51,450 nt of DNA. Origin: Deltaproteobacteria bacterium GWB2_55_19. Lineage in GTDB: Bacteria; Desulfobacterota; GWC2-55-46. The position numbers were made by a program, and so were the translations under genes. Positions 31,352 to 39,003 of the stretch are shown one piece after another. Location: the NCBI GenBank assembly GCA_001797465.1, contig MGPQ01000005.1, forward strand, positions 159,032 to 210,481, read 5' to 3'. Numbering within the stretch: position 1 is the stretch's first letter; every line of letters begins with the position of its first letter. The notes under the pieces are model-generated. The model made no database searches and had not been told where the DNA came from. It saw only the letters and a program-made list of their open reading frames with translations.

Positions 31352-32422
31352 ATGGATATGAAGGACGCCGAAAACCTCATTATTTGCAACCAGGCCGACT
31401 CGCTCGAACTCAAGCAGAGGAGGCTTCAGCTCGCCACCTTCACGGAGATCGGCAAGGCCCTCACCTCTTCCCTCGTCTTAAGGGATATACTCAATATCGT
31501 TATGGTGAAGATAAGCGACCTCCTGCACCCAAGGAACTGGTCGCTCCTTTTACTCGATGAGGAGACGAACGATCTCAAGTTCGAGATAGTCGTCGGAAAG
31601 GGCTCGGAGAAGATAAAGGACCAGCGGCTTAAGGTCGGCGAGGGCGTGGCTGGATGGGTCGCGCTCGAAAAAAAGCCGCTCCTCGTCCCTGACGTGGCGA
31701 TGGACCCGCACTTCAGCCCAAAGATCGACAGCGTATCGAACTTCAGGACCAAATCAATCGTATGCGTGCCGCTCCTTACGCGCGGCAAATGCCTCGGCGT
31801 AATCGAGCTTATCAACAAGGACGAGGAAGGCGCCTTCTCGGAGGACGACCTGCTCGTACTGACAACACTCGCCGATTACACGGCGATAGCCATAGAGAAC
31901 GCCATATTCTTCAACCGGGTCCAGGAGCTGACCATCACCGACGACCTCACGAAGCTCTACAACTCGCGCTTCCTCCACAGCAGGCTCGAATACGAGGTCG
32001 AACGCGCCAGACGCTTCAAATACGACCTCTCCATGATATTCCTCGACCTCGACTGCTTCAAGACCGTTAACGACACCCACGGCCACCTGAGAGGCTCCAA
32101 GCTCCTCAAGGAAGTGGCCCGGCTCATACTCTCGATGATCAGGAACGTGGACATGGCGTGCAGGTACGGCGGGGACGAGTTCCTCGTGCTCATGCCCGAG
32201 ACCTCGAAGAAGAACGCGTCGCTGGTGGCGGAGAAACTCTGCTCGGCAATGAGGGAGACTGTCTTCCTCTGCGACGAGGGCTTGAACATAAGGCTTACCG
32301 GGAGCTTTGGCGTCGCGTCTTTCCCGGTGGACGCCGTGGACAAGGACGACCTGATACATTTGGCCGACGCGGCGATGTACAAAGTAAAGAATTCCAGCAA
32401 GGACGGGGTGGCGGAGGCATGA
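31352..32422 (+). CDS. GAF-domain diguanylate cyclase (GGDEF)
   Basis: 356 residues, soluble. A helical lead (1-25), a GAF sensory domain (about 26-186, with GEGVAGWVALEKKPLLVPDV and LGVIELINKDEEGAFSEDD), then a GGDEF domain (about 190-350) with intact GGDEF at 273-277. The allosteric inhibition motif RNVD (264-267) lies five residues before it. An active, product-inhibited c-di-GMP synthase is therefore expected. The GAF ligand is not predictable. Its stop overlaps the start of a BamE-like lipoprotein gene. Confidence 0.93.
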   Translation: MDMKDAENLIICNQADSLELKQRRLQLATFTEIGKALTSSLVLRDILNIVMVKISDLLHPRNWSLLLLDEETNDLKFEIVVGKGSEKIKDQRLKVGEGVAGWVALEKKPLLVPDVAMDPHFSPKIDSVSNFRTKSIVCVPLLTRGKCLGVIELINKDEEGAFSEDDLLVLTTLADYTAIAIENAIFFNRVQELTITDDLTKLYNSRFLHSRLEYEVERARRFKYDLSMIFLDLDCFKTVNDTHGHLRGSKLLKEVARLILSMIRNVDMACRYGGDEFLVLMPETSKKNASLVAEKLCSAMRETVFLCDEGLNIRLTGSFGVASFPVDAVDKDDLIHLADAAMYKVKNSSKDGVAEA

Positions 32423-32796
32423 TGAAGACCGGCATGATATCAAGGACGGCGGTAGTTTTAGCGGTAATGCTCGCGGTTGCCGGGTGTTCGTCGGCTATGA
32501 CCAGAAAGACCGAGAGCGTTGAAGGCGCGCGGATCGAAAGGCAGGCCGTAATAGACGGGATAAAGCCGGGCGAGACGACAAGGCAGATGGTAATCGACGC
32601 CTTTGGCCCGCCGACAAGCGTCAATTCGGACGACGGGTCCGAAAAGATAATCTACGAGTTCAAGGAGAAGAAGGTCCCGGTCTACTTCGGGGTCGTGGAA
32701 AACGAGGCCGCGAGGACCGAGACCTCGGCCACTCTTGAAGTCATCTTCAAGGGCGATATCGTCTCGTCCTTCAGGTACAGGGCGTCGGAGAAGTAG
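32419..32796 (+). CDS. BamE/SmpA-like small lipoprotein
   Basis: About 125 residues. A type II signal with lipobox LAVAGC makes it a lipoprotein; the residue after Cys is Ser, so outer-membrane sorting is expected. The mature part contains IKPGETTRQMVIDAFGPPTSVNSDDGSEKIIYEF, the SmpA/OmlA (BamE-like) fold signature. ATGATG at 32419-32424 overlaps the diguanylate cyclase TGA; GGAGG at 32413-32417 favours the second ATG (32422). Role: probably envelope integrity; whether it is the Bam-complex subunit is not shown by context. Confidence 0.8.
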   Translation: MMKTGMISRTAVVLAVMLAVAGCSSAMTRKTESVEGARIERQAVIDGIKPGETTRQMVIDAFGPPTSVNSDDGSEKIIYEFKEKKVPVYFGVVENEAARTETSATLEVIFKGDIVSSFRYRASEK

Positions 32797-32880
32797 GAGA
32801 GCTTTTGCAATCGTTAGGGTTCAGGCTTGTAACCTTAACCTTTTGATTCGTGACCCGGCATGCTTGTTGGGCTAATTGAA

Positions 32881-33006
32881 TTATTGCACAAAGCCTTTTT
32901 GCTCGCTCCGCGCGCTTTCGCGCAGGGGCTCCTAACGCTTCCTTCCTCCCCCTCCTGCTTGCGCGCCCCTTAGGGCGCTTCACGCCTAATCCACCCCGGC
33001 GCGCTC
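32881..33006 (+). repeat. Dispersed structured repeat, copy B (behind the lipoprotein gene)
   Basis: Read on plus: TTGCACAAAGCCTTTTTGC, then GCTCCGCGCGC-TTTC-GCGC hairpin material, CTAACGCTTCCTTCCTCCCC, GCGCGCCCCTTAGGGCGCTTCACGCC. It aligns with copy A on minus and has the same placement, shortly after a gene's stop. Most of the 335-bp gap between the lipoprotein gene and HU is this repeat plus the HU terminator. Confidence 0.6.
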
Positions 33007-33071
33007 GCATCTTCCTCCCTTATGCGTTTTCCGCCCTGCGCCCGTGAATTGGTAAGACAGGACAGAAATAA

Positions 33072-33106
33072 AAAACAGGGGGGGCTCATAGAGCCCCCCC
33101 TGTTTT
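33072..33106 (-). terminator. Terminator of the HU gene
   Basis: AAAACAGGGGGGGCTC, loop ATA, GAGCCCCCCCTGTTTT: perfect 16-bp stem with flanking A/T runs, 26 bp beyond the HU stop. Symmetric, so it may also stop read-through from the plus-strand lipoprotein gene. Confidence 0.93.
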
Positions 33107-33131
33107 GAAATTCTCTTCCGCGCCGCGTCTC

Positions 33132-33416
33132 TTACTTCTTCAATACCGCGTCCTTGCACGCCTTGGCTATCCTGAATTTTACGACCTGCTTGTCCGGTAT
33201 CTGGATCGCCTCGCCGGTCCTCGGGTTCCTGCCGGTCCTCGCCGGACGGTTGACAAGGACGAGCTTGCCTATGCCCGGGATGGTGAATGAGTTAGGCGCC
33301 TCCTGGTACGCGAGGTTTGAGAGCTCGGCAAGGACGTCCTTTACGCCCTTCTTCTGAATGCCGGTCTTTTTCGAAATCGAATCCTCTATCTGTGACTTTG
33401 TCATAGCCTTGGCCAT
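33132..33416 (-). CDS. HU/IHF family DNA-binding protein
   Basis: 94 residues from the ATG at 33416 (GGAGG just upstream; the frame runs four codons further back). The family signature is present as GKLVLVNRPARTGRNPRTGEAIQIP, including the proline-tipped DNA-binding arm. It starts with MAKAMTKSQIEDSI rather than the usual MNKxxL. Bends and packages DNA as a dimer. It lies just beyond the end of the ribosomal array with its own terminator. Confidence 0.93.
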   Translation of the reverse strand: MAKAMTKSQIEDSISKKTGIQKKGVKDVLAELSNLAYQEAPNSFTIPGIGKLVLVNRPARTGRNPRTGEAIQIPDKQVVKFRIAKACKDAVLKK

Positions 33417-33563
33417 AAATACCTCCATATGGAAAAGTTAGGAATATTGTCCGTCCGCTAATTTTCTGCGCGGGGCTTTTCGCCCTTAATGAGCTCTGCA
33501 GGGCGTAGCGTCTGCTCCCTCTCCCGTGACTCAATCACGCCCCAACGGGCCTTAATGTAAAAA

Positions 33564-33591
33564 GGGCAAGGAGAAATGCTTCCCCTTGCCC
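33564..33591 (-). terminator. Terminator of the ribosomal superoperon (after rplQ)
   Basis: On minus: GGGCAAGG, 12-nt loop, CCTTGCCC, TTTTTA. Lies 17 bp beyond the rplQ stop and ends the rpsK-rpsD-rpoA-rplQ transcript. Confidence 0.85.
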
Positions 33592-33607
33592 CCGGAAGCC
33601 TGCCTGC

Positions 33608-34156
33608 TTAGGTCCCTGATCTGGCCTTTGTCGCGGTCTTTCTTGGCTTTTTCTCCACGGGCTCCTTCTTGGCAATCGCCTTTGGCGCCTTTTCCCTCGC
33701 GGGGGCCGTTGAGGCCGCCTTCTTCGCCGGCGCCTTGGCGCGCGGCTTTGCGGGCGCCTTCTTCGCCTTGGCCTTCTCAGCCGCCTGGGCCACGGTTGCG
33801 GCGCCTTCGACCAGCTCTATAAAGGCCATCGAGGCGTTGTCGCCGGGCCGGACGCCGAGCTTCAGTATCCTCGTGTAGCCGCCGTTCCTCTCCTTGTACT
33901 GGGGGGCGACCTCCACGAACAGCTTCGTGACCGCCTCCTTGCTCCTCATAAAGGCCATCGCCCTTCTGCGCGCGGCGAGCGTCCCGTCCTTGCCGAGGGT
34001 TATCATCCTCTCGGCGAATCTGCGGAGCACCTTCGCCTTGGGTATGGTGGTCTTGATCCTCCCGGAGATGACAAGGTCGTTCGTCATATTGGAGAGCATG
34101 CTCTTCAAGTGTCCGGGCCTGCGGTCGAATCTCTTCTCGTCTCTATTGTGTCTCAT
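33608..34156 (-). CDS. rplQ: 50S ribosomal protein L17 with Ala/Lys/Pro-rich tail
   Basis: 182 residues; the L17 core (MRHNRDEKRFDRRPGHLKSMLSNM ... GYTRILKLGVRPGDNASMAFIEL) occupies about 1-117. Bacterial L17 is usually 115-130 residues. Here about 60 extra residues rich in Ala, Lys and Pro follow (for example APAKPRAKAPAKKA), resembling histone H1-like tails. The tail is in frame with normal codon use, so it is probably translated; it may reach rRNA outside the normal site. Last gene of the array, 10 bp after rpoA. Confidence 0.95.
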   Translation of the reverse strand: MRHNRDEKRFDRRPGHLKSMLSNMTNDLVISGRIKTTIPKAKVLRRFAERMITLGKDGTLAARRRAMAFMRSKEAVTKLFVEVAPQYKERNGGYTRILKLGVRPGDNASMAFIELVEGAATVAQAAEKAKAKKAPAKPRAKAPAKKAASTAPAREKAPKAIAKKEPVEKKPRKTATKARSGT

Positions 34157-34166
34157 GGCTTTCCTT

Positions 34167-35186
34167 TTAGGCGGTTTCCTTGTGGTCCGTGTGCATAGCG
34201 TCTAAGTCTTTCCTCAATGGGAACCCATCGACCTTCATCCCGAAGTCGAGCCCCATGCTGTGGAGGAGCTCCTTTATCTCGTTCAGCGACTTTCTTCCGA
34301 AGTTCTTCGTGCGGAGCATCTCCTGCTCGGTCTTCTGTACCATCTCGCCTATGTACTTTATGTCGGCGTTCTTGAGGCAGTTCGCGGACCTGACGGAGAG
34401 CTCCAGCTCGTCCACGGTCTTGAAGAGGTTCTCGTTGAACTGGGGCTTCGCCTCCGACCTCTCGCCATGCGCTTCATCCTCGGACTCTTCGAAGGTGATG
34501 AAGACCGAGAGCTGGTCCTTCAATATCTTCGCGGCTATGGAGACAGCGCTCTGCGGGTCGATAGCGCCTGTCGTCCAGAGCTCGAGCACGAGCTTGTCGT
34601 AGTCGGTCCTCTGCCCTACCCTCGCGTGGGTCACGTTGAAGTTTACGCGCATCACGGGCTGGAATATCGAGTCGATGGGTATTACACCGATCGGCTGGTC
34701 GGGCTGTTTGTTCCTTTCGGACGGGACGTACCCCTTGCCGGGGGTGGCCATGAACTCGCATTCGAACTTCGCGTCCCTGGAGACAGTGGCTATCGGCTGA
34801 TCAGGGTTAAGCACCTCGACGGTTGAATCGCAGATGATGTCGCCGGCCCTGACCACGCCTTCGTTAGAACCCTTTATGCGGAGCACCTTGGGCCCATCGC
34901 CGTGCATCTTGAGCCTCACCTGCTTCAGGTTCAGTATTATGTCGGAAACGTCCTCTTTTACGCCAGGTATCGAGGAGAACTCGTGAAGTATCCCGTCTAT
35001 CTTGACGGATGTGATGGCGGCGCCCTGAAGCGAGGAGAGGAGTATCCTCCTTATGGAGTTGCCGATGGTGACTCCGAAACCCCGCTCGAGCGGCTCCGCC
35101 ACGAACTTCCCGTAGGTGTTCGTGAGGGTCTCTTTCTCGACCTCGAGCTTTTTCGGTTTTATAAGGTCACGCCAGTTTTTTTGCAT
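34167..35186 (-). CDS. rpoA: RNA polymerase alpha subunit
   Basis: 339 residues: N-terminal dimerisation domain (ERGFGVTIGNSIRRILLSSLQG), linker around 235-250 and C-terminal domain (LELSVRSANCLKNADIKYIGEMVQKTE ... NFGRKSLNEIKELLHSMGL) that contacts UP elements and activators. Length and domains are standard. ATG start. Sits between rpsD and rplQ, as usual. Confidence 0.98.
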   Translation of the reverse strand: MQKNWRDLIKPKKLEVEKETLTNTYGKFVAEPLERGFGVTIGNSIRRILLSSLQGAAITSVKIDGILHEFSSIPGVKEDVSDIILNLKQVRLKMHGDGPKVLRIKGSNEGVVRAGDIICDSTVEVLNPDQPIATVSRDAKFECEFMATPGKGYVPSERNKQPDQPIGVIPIDSIFQPVMRVNFNVTHARVGQRTDYDKLVLELWTTGAIDPQSAVSIAAKILKDQLSVFITFEESEDEAHGERSEAKPQFNENLFKTVDELELSVRSANCLKNADIKYIGEMVQKTEQEMLRTKNFGRKSLNEIKELLHSMGLDFGMKVDGFPLRKDLDAMHTDHKETA

Positions 35187-35266
35187 GGTTCCCCCGTCGT
35201 TTTATTATAAGAGAGACCCTGATTTCTATATAAACGTGCGGCTCAATCAGATGAAACGGTCTTTAT

Positions 35267-35893
35267 TTACTTGGAGTAGAGCTCGACAATGAGCTGCTCG
35301 TGCATCGGGAGCGTGGTGTCGTCCCTTCTCGGGAGCCTTGTTACCGTCCCCTTGAGCGCGTCCTTATCCAGCGACAGCCACTCCGGTAACGGGTGCCTCT
35401 CGGCGGATTTGATGTTCGCGAGGATGCGCTCTTCCTTCTTCTTCTTTTCGGCTATCTCGACGAAGTCGTTGGTCTTCAGCCTGAAGGACGGGATGTCGAC
35501 CTTCCTGCCGTTCACGCGGATGTACCCGTGAGTGACCATCATCCTCGACTCTGCCCTGCTTCCTGCGAAGCCGAGCCTGTAAACTGCGTTGTCGAGCCTT
35601 CTCTCCAGCAGGGTTACGAGGTTCTCGCCCGTTATTCCCTTTGCCCTGTCCGCGTCCCTGAAGGTGCCCTTAAACTGCGACTCAAGGAGGCCGTATACCC
35701 TCTTCACCTTCTGCTTCTCGCGTAGCTGTAAAGCGTACTCGGAGACCTTGCCCCTGCCCTGGCCGTGCTGTCCCGGGGCGTAGCTTCTCCTCTCAAAGGC
35801 GCACTTGTCTGTATAGCACCTGTCTGCCTTGAAGAAGAGCTTCATCCCCTCTCTTCTGCACATCTTGCATACTGATTCCAAATACCTGGCCAA
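35267..35893 (-). CDS. rpsD: 30S ribosomal protein S4, zinc-binding (C+) form
   Basis: 208 residues. N-terminal cysteines C9, C12, C26 and C31 form a zinc site; the S4 domain includes RLDNAVYRLGFAGSRAESRMMVTHGYIRVNG. S4 starts 30S assembly on 16S rRNA. The start codon is TTG at 35893 with GGAGGAG just upstream; no ATG is available near it. Between rpsK and rpoA. Confidence 0.97.
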   Translation of the reverse strand: MARYLESVCKMCRREGMKLFFKADRCYTDKCAFERRSYAPGQHGQGRGKVSEYALQLREKQKVKRVYGLLESQFKGTFRDADRAKGITGENLVTLLERRLDNAVYRLGFAGSRAESRMMVTHGYIRVNGRKVDIPSFRLKTNDFVEIAEKKKKEERILANIKSAERHPLPEWLSLDKDALKGTVTRLPRRDDTTLPMHEQLIVELYSK

Positions 35894-35990
35894 CTTCTCC
35901 TCCCATCTGTTCGGGTTAATTCGTTAATAAATACTTTATATGTCAGATCGCCGCATAAGGCCCTCGCGGACCGCGGCGAACAAGTACGGC

Positions 35991-36365
35991 TTAGACCCTG
36001 CGCCTCTTAGGGGGCCTGCAACCGTTGTGCGGAAGAGGCGTAACGTCCCTTATGAGGCTTATGCTGAAACCGGCGGACTGGAGCGCGCGGAGCGCGGCTT
36101 CCCTTCCGGCACCGGGTCCGTTTATGTAGACGTCAACGGATTTAACGCCGCTGTCCATCGCCTTCCTGGCGGCCGTCTCCGCCGCGACCTGCGCCGCGAA
36201 AGGGGTGCCCTTCCTTGAGCCCTTGAAGCCCTGTCCGCCTGAGGACGACCAGGCTATGACGTTGCCGGCCGGGTCGGCTATGGTTATTATCGTGTTGTTA
36301 AAGCTGGACTTTATGTGGGCGATACCCTTCGATACCGCCCTTTTTTCCTTCTTGGCCTTTGACAT
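35991..36365 (-). CDS. rpsK: 30S ribosomal protein S11
   Basis: 124 residues from the ATG at 36365 (GGAGG 6 nt upstream); the frame is open further back but those residues overlap the promoter. Typical blocks: [32 protein letters not shown]-like ([10 protein letters not shown]) and the C-terminal [18 protein letters not shown]. Binds the 16S platform near the mRNA exit. First gene after the terminator and promoter that split the alpha operon. Confidence 0.97.
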   Translation of the reverse strand: MSKAKKEKRAVSKGIAHIKSSFNNTIITIADPAGNVIAWSSSGGQGFKGSRKGTPFAAQVAAETAARKAMDSGVKSVDVYINGPGAGREAALRALQSAGFSISLIRDVTPLPHNGCRPPKRRRV

Positions 36366-36404
36366 CAATTTCCTCCAGAATCTCTTTTCAAGCGCAAAGG
36401 GATT

Positions 36405-36451
36405 ATTATACGACAAATTAAAACGTTATAAAAGATATTTTTTCAAGTCAA
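36405..36451 (-). promoter_or_regulatory. Promoter region in front of rpsK
   Basis: On minus: TTGACT (36451-36446), 15 bp, TATAAC (36430-36425). A perfect TATAAT follows at 36410-36405, with only a weak -35 (TTTTAT) 17 bp before it. The 80 bp here are strikingly AT-rich for the array. It lies downstream of a hairpin with T-run behind rpsM, so rpsK-rpsD-rpoA-rplQ can be transcribed separately. Confidence 0.55.
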
Positions 36452-36657
36452 TCAAGGAGGGCTAAAACCGGAAACTCTCGCCATTATGACCTTACAGAGC
36501 GGCCTCCGCCCCGGATTTGCGCGCTTAATCACGGCCACATTTCCAAGCCTTGCGGGGTATCCCGGAGAGGCTATGAACGCCCCCTCCCCCTCGGCCTTGC
36601 ACCCGCCCCGCCAGTTACGTGAGCCTCTTCATCGGCCGCTTGCCGGGCCCTTTTAAA

Positions 36658-36692
36658 GAAAAACGGGGGGTCGACAGTTCAGACCCTCCCCC
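36658..36692 (-). terminator. Terminator-like hairpin after rpsM
   Basis: On minus: GGGAGGGTC, 9-nt loop, GACCCCCC with one bulged A, then GTTTTTCTTT. Seven bp beyond the rpsM stop. Probably partial termination inside the ribosomal array. Confidence 0.65.
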
Positions 36693-36698
36693 AGCGGG

Positions 36699-37073
36699 TT
36701 ATTCGGTCTTTCTGACGGCTACGACGCCCTTCCTTGGCCCCTTCCTCGTGCGCGCGTTGGTGTGCGTCCTCTGGCCGCGCACCGGGAGGTTTTTCCTGTG
36801 ACGGAGCCCCCTGTAACACCCCATGTCGATGAGCATCTTCACATGCATGGAGACCTCTTTCCTCAAATCTCCCTCGACCTTGAACTCAGTGTCGATGACC
36901 TTCCTTATCGCGGCCACCTGCGGCTCGGTCAGGTCCTGGGTTTTGACAGCCGCATCAACGCCGGCCTTTCCGAGGATCTTTGACGCGGATGAGTTCCCAA
37001 GGCCGTATATGCGCGTCAAGGCCACGTCTATCCTTTTGTTCTTTGGTAAGTCTACTCCTGCGATTCTTGCCAA
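36699..37073 (-). CDS. rpsM: 30S ribosomal protein S13
   Basis: 124 residues: [26 protein letters not shown] at the start, helix-two-turn-helix middle and a basic C-terminus [17 protein letters not shown] that reaches the P-site tRNA. Start is TTG at 37073 with GGAGG 6 nt upstream. Follows rpmJ. Confidence 0.97.
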   Translation of the reverse strand: MARIAGVDLPKNKRIDVALTRIYGLGNSSASKILGKAGVDAAVKTQDLTEPQVAAIRKVIDTEFKVEGDLRKEVSMHVKMLIDMGCYRGLRHRKNLPVRGQRTHTNARTRKGPRKGVVAVRKTE

Positions 37074-37194
37074 CGTCTTCCTCCTTGCGTTTAAGGCAAA
37101 CGGCTTTAAAACTAATTAGTGGGGACTATTCTTGCCAGGGCAATTGACTCCGTAGTAGTCCATGGAGTACCGCCGCTTAAGACGCCCTTCAGGG

Positions 37195-37308
37195 TTATCC
37201 CTGTCTCTGCTTGTGCTTGGGGTTGGAGCAAACGACGCGGACGACCCCGGTCCTCTTTACTATCTTGCACTTGACGCATATTTTCTTTACCGAGCTTCTT
37301 ACCTTCAT
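37195..37308 (-). CDS. rpmJ: 50S ribosomal protein L36 (zinc-ribbon form)
   Basis: A 37-residue gene read directly from the sequence: [20 protein letters not shown], then [17 protein letters not shown] and TAA. Cys11, Cys14, Cys27 and His32 form the zinc site of the C+ type. It binds 23S rRNA near the peptidyl-transferase region. Position between infA and rpsM is canonical. Only this one copy is in the window. Confidence 0.97.
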   Translation of the reverse strand: MKVRSSVKKICVKCKIVKRTGVVRVVCSNPKHKQRQG

Positions 37309-37355
37309 CGTCTGCACCCGTTCTGTTTTTTTAGGCTATATCAAAAAATTACTTT

Positions 37356-37574
37356 TTACTTCGCCCTGTATGTTATCCTGCCCCTTGTAAGGTCATACGG
37401 CGAGAGCTCGACCGTGACCTTGTCTCCGGGGAGTATCTTTATGAAATGCATCCTCATCTTGCCTGATACGTGCGCCAGCACCTTGTGCCCGTTCTCAAGC
37501 GCGACTCTGAACATCGCGTTCGGGAGGGTCTCCAGGACCGTTCCTTCTACCTGTATCGCCTCTTCCTTGGCCAT
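37356..37574 (-). CDS. infA: Translation initiation factor IF-1
   Basis: 72 residues, a single OB-fold: [41 protein letters not shown] and the C-terminal [15 protein letters not shown]. It occupies the 30S A site during initiation. Between map and rpmJ, same strand. Confidence 0.98.
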   Translation of the reverse strand: MAKEEAIQVEGTVLETLPNAMFRVALENGHKVLAHVSGKMRMHFIKILPGDKVTVELSPYDLTRGRITYRAK

Positions 37575-37607
37575 TTAAACCTTTCTGTGTTTCGTAGCCC
37601 CTGCCCT

Positions 37608-38369
37608 TTAAATGCGGCTCAAGACATATGGGCCGTCGGAGGTGACGGCCACGGTGTGCTCGAAGTGCGCTGAAAGGCTTCCGTCCACTGTGACCGCCGT
37701 CCAGCCGTCGTCTAACACTCTTACGGCGCTCCCGCCCATGTTGATCATGGGCTCTATCGCCAGAACCATGCCGGGTTTCAGCCTTATACCCCGCCCCGGT
37801 AGCCCGAAGTTCGGGACCTGCGGCGGCTCGTGTAGCTCTCTTCCGATGCCGTGCCCCACGAACTCCCTGACGACCGAAAAGCCGTGTGACTCGACCAGCC
37901 TTTGAACCGCCGACGATATATCGGTAAGCCTGTTGCCGGGCACCGCCTTTTCTATCGCGGCCTCGAGCGATGCCTTAGTTACTTCTATAAGCCTTGCCGC
38001 GTCGTCCGATACGCCGCCGACCGGGACCGTTATGGCCGAATCGCCGTAAAAGCCATTGTAGCGGACCCCGAAGTCTATTGATAGGATATCGCCGCTTTTA
38101 AGCGCCCTCTTCGAGGGCATCCCGTGCACGACTTCGCTGTTAATCGAGGTGCACAGGCAAAACGGATAACCCCTGTAACCCTTGAACGCCGGTTTTGCGT
38201 CCCGCTTCATTGTCTCTTCCTCGGCGATGCGTTCGAGGTCGAGCGTCGTCGCGCCCGGCTTTACGCTGTCTTTAACGATACCGAGGACCTCTGCCACTAT
38301 AAGGCACGCCGCCCTCATTATCTCGATTTCATCCGGCGATTTAAGTATTGCTTCTTCCTTCAATGGCAC
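37608..38369 (-). CDS. map: Methionine aminopeptidase, type I
   Basis: 253 residues. All metal and catalytic residues are visible: H82 (VVHGMPS), D99, D110 (LSIDFGVRYNGFYGDSA), H173 (GHGIGRELHEPPQVPNFG), E206 (IEPMIN) and E237 (FEHTVAVT). Removes the initiator Met after deformylation. The start is uncertain: the GTG at 38369 lies 29 nt inside adk with no good ribosome site, while AAGGAAG sits just before the family-typical ILKSPDEIEIMR start, where only an ATA codon is found. Confidence 0.95.
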   Translation of the reverse strand: MPLKEEAILKSPDEIEIMRAACLIVAEVLGIVKDSVKPGATTLDLERIAEEETMKRDAKPAFKGYRGYPFCLCTSINSEVVHGMPSKRALKSGDILSIDFGVRYNGFYGDSAITVPVGGVSDDAARLIEVTKASLEAAIEKAVPGNRLTDISSAVQRLVESHGFSVVREFVGHGIGRELHEPPQVPNFGLPGRGIRLKPGMVLAIEPMINMGGSAVRVLDDGWTAVTVDGSLSAHFEHTVAVTSDGPYVLSRI

Positions 38370-38997
38370 CCACGATGTTTCCGGTTATCTGGTCGACTGT
38401 GCCTATCCCGTCCACGCGTGAGTACAGGGATTTTTTAGAGTAGTAATCGACAAGCGGCAACGTCTCCTTCTCGTACACTGCGAGCCGTGCCTCAATCGTC
38501 TCCTCCTTGTCGTCGTCGCGCTGGTATATCTCCGAGCCACACTTGTCGCAGGTCCCGATATTCATCGGGGGGCTGAATATGACGTGGTAGTTCTCGGCGC
38601 ACTGCCTGCAGACCCTCCTGCCCGAGAGCCTCCTTACGAGCTCTTTCCTCTCGACCTCCATGCCGATGACGCGGTCGATCCCCTTGCCCAGGCCCTCAAG
38701 CGTAGCTTCGAGCACCTCTGCCTGGTTTATGTTCCTCGGGAAGCCGTCGAGTATGAAGCCTTTCTCGGCGTCCTCCTCGCGGATCCTGTCCGAGACCATG
38801 CCTACTACTATGCTGTCCGGGACGAGCGCGCCCTTGTCCATGAACTCCTTGGCCTTGAGGCCAAGCGGCGTCTTCGACCTGACGTTGGCGCGCAGTATGT
38901 CGCCTGTCGATATCTGGGGTATCCTGTACCTCTCAGAGAGGTTCTTACCCTGTGTGCCTTTGCCCGCGCCCGGGGCCCCGAGGAGTATAAGATTCAT
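38341..38997 (-). CDS. adk: Adenylate kinase with zinc-type LID
   Basis: 218 residues, long form. P-loop GAPGAGKGT (7-15), TGDILRANV, LDGFPRNINQA. The LID contains C130, C133, C150 and C153 (C-x2-C-x16-C-x2-C), a structural zinc site known from many Gram-positive and some other enzymes. Reaction: ATP + AMP to 2 ADP. Six bp after secY and overlapping map by 29 nt. Confidence 0.97.
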   Translation of the reverse strand: MNLILLGAPGAGKGTQGKNLSERYRIPQISTGDILRANVRSKTPLGLKAKEFMDKGALVPDSIVVGMVSDRIREEDAEKGFILDGFPRNINQAEVLEATLEGLGKGIDRVIGMEVERKELVRRLSGRRVCRQCAENYHVIFSPPMNIGTCDKCGSEIYQRDDDKEETIEARLAVYEKETLPLVDYYSKKSLYSRVDGIGTVDQITGNIVGAIEGRSNT

Positions 38998-39003
38998 GTT
39001 TAG

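Larger units (their letters stand above)
36366..36698. other. 333-bp gap between rpsM and rpsK
   Basis: No gene found. It holds, reading on minus, a terminator-like hairpin right after rpsM, about 180 bp of GC-rich sequence without recognisable content, and the AT-rich promoter region before rpsK. In most bacteria these two genes are nearly adjacent. Confidence 0.6.
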
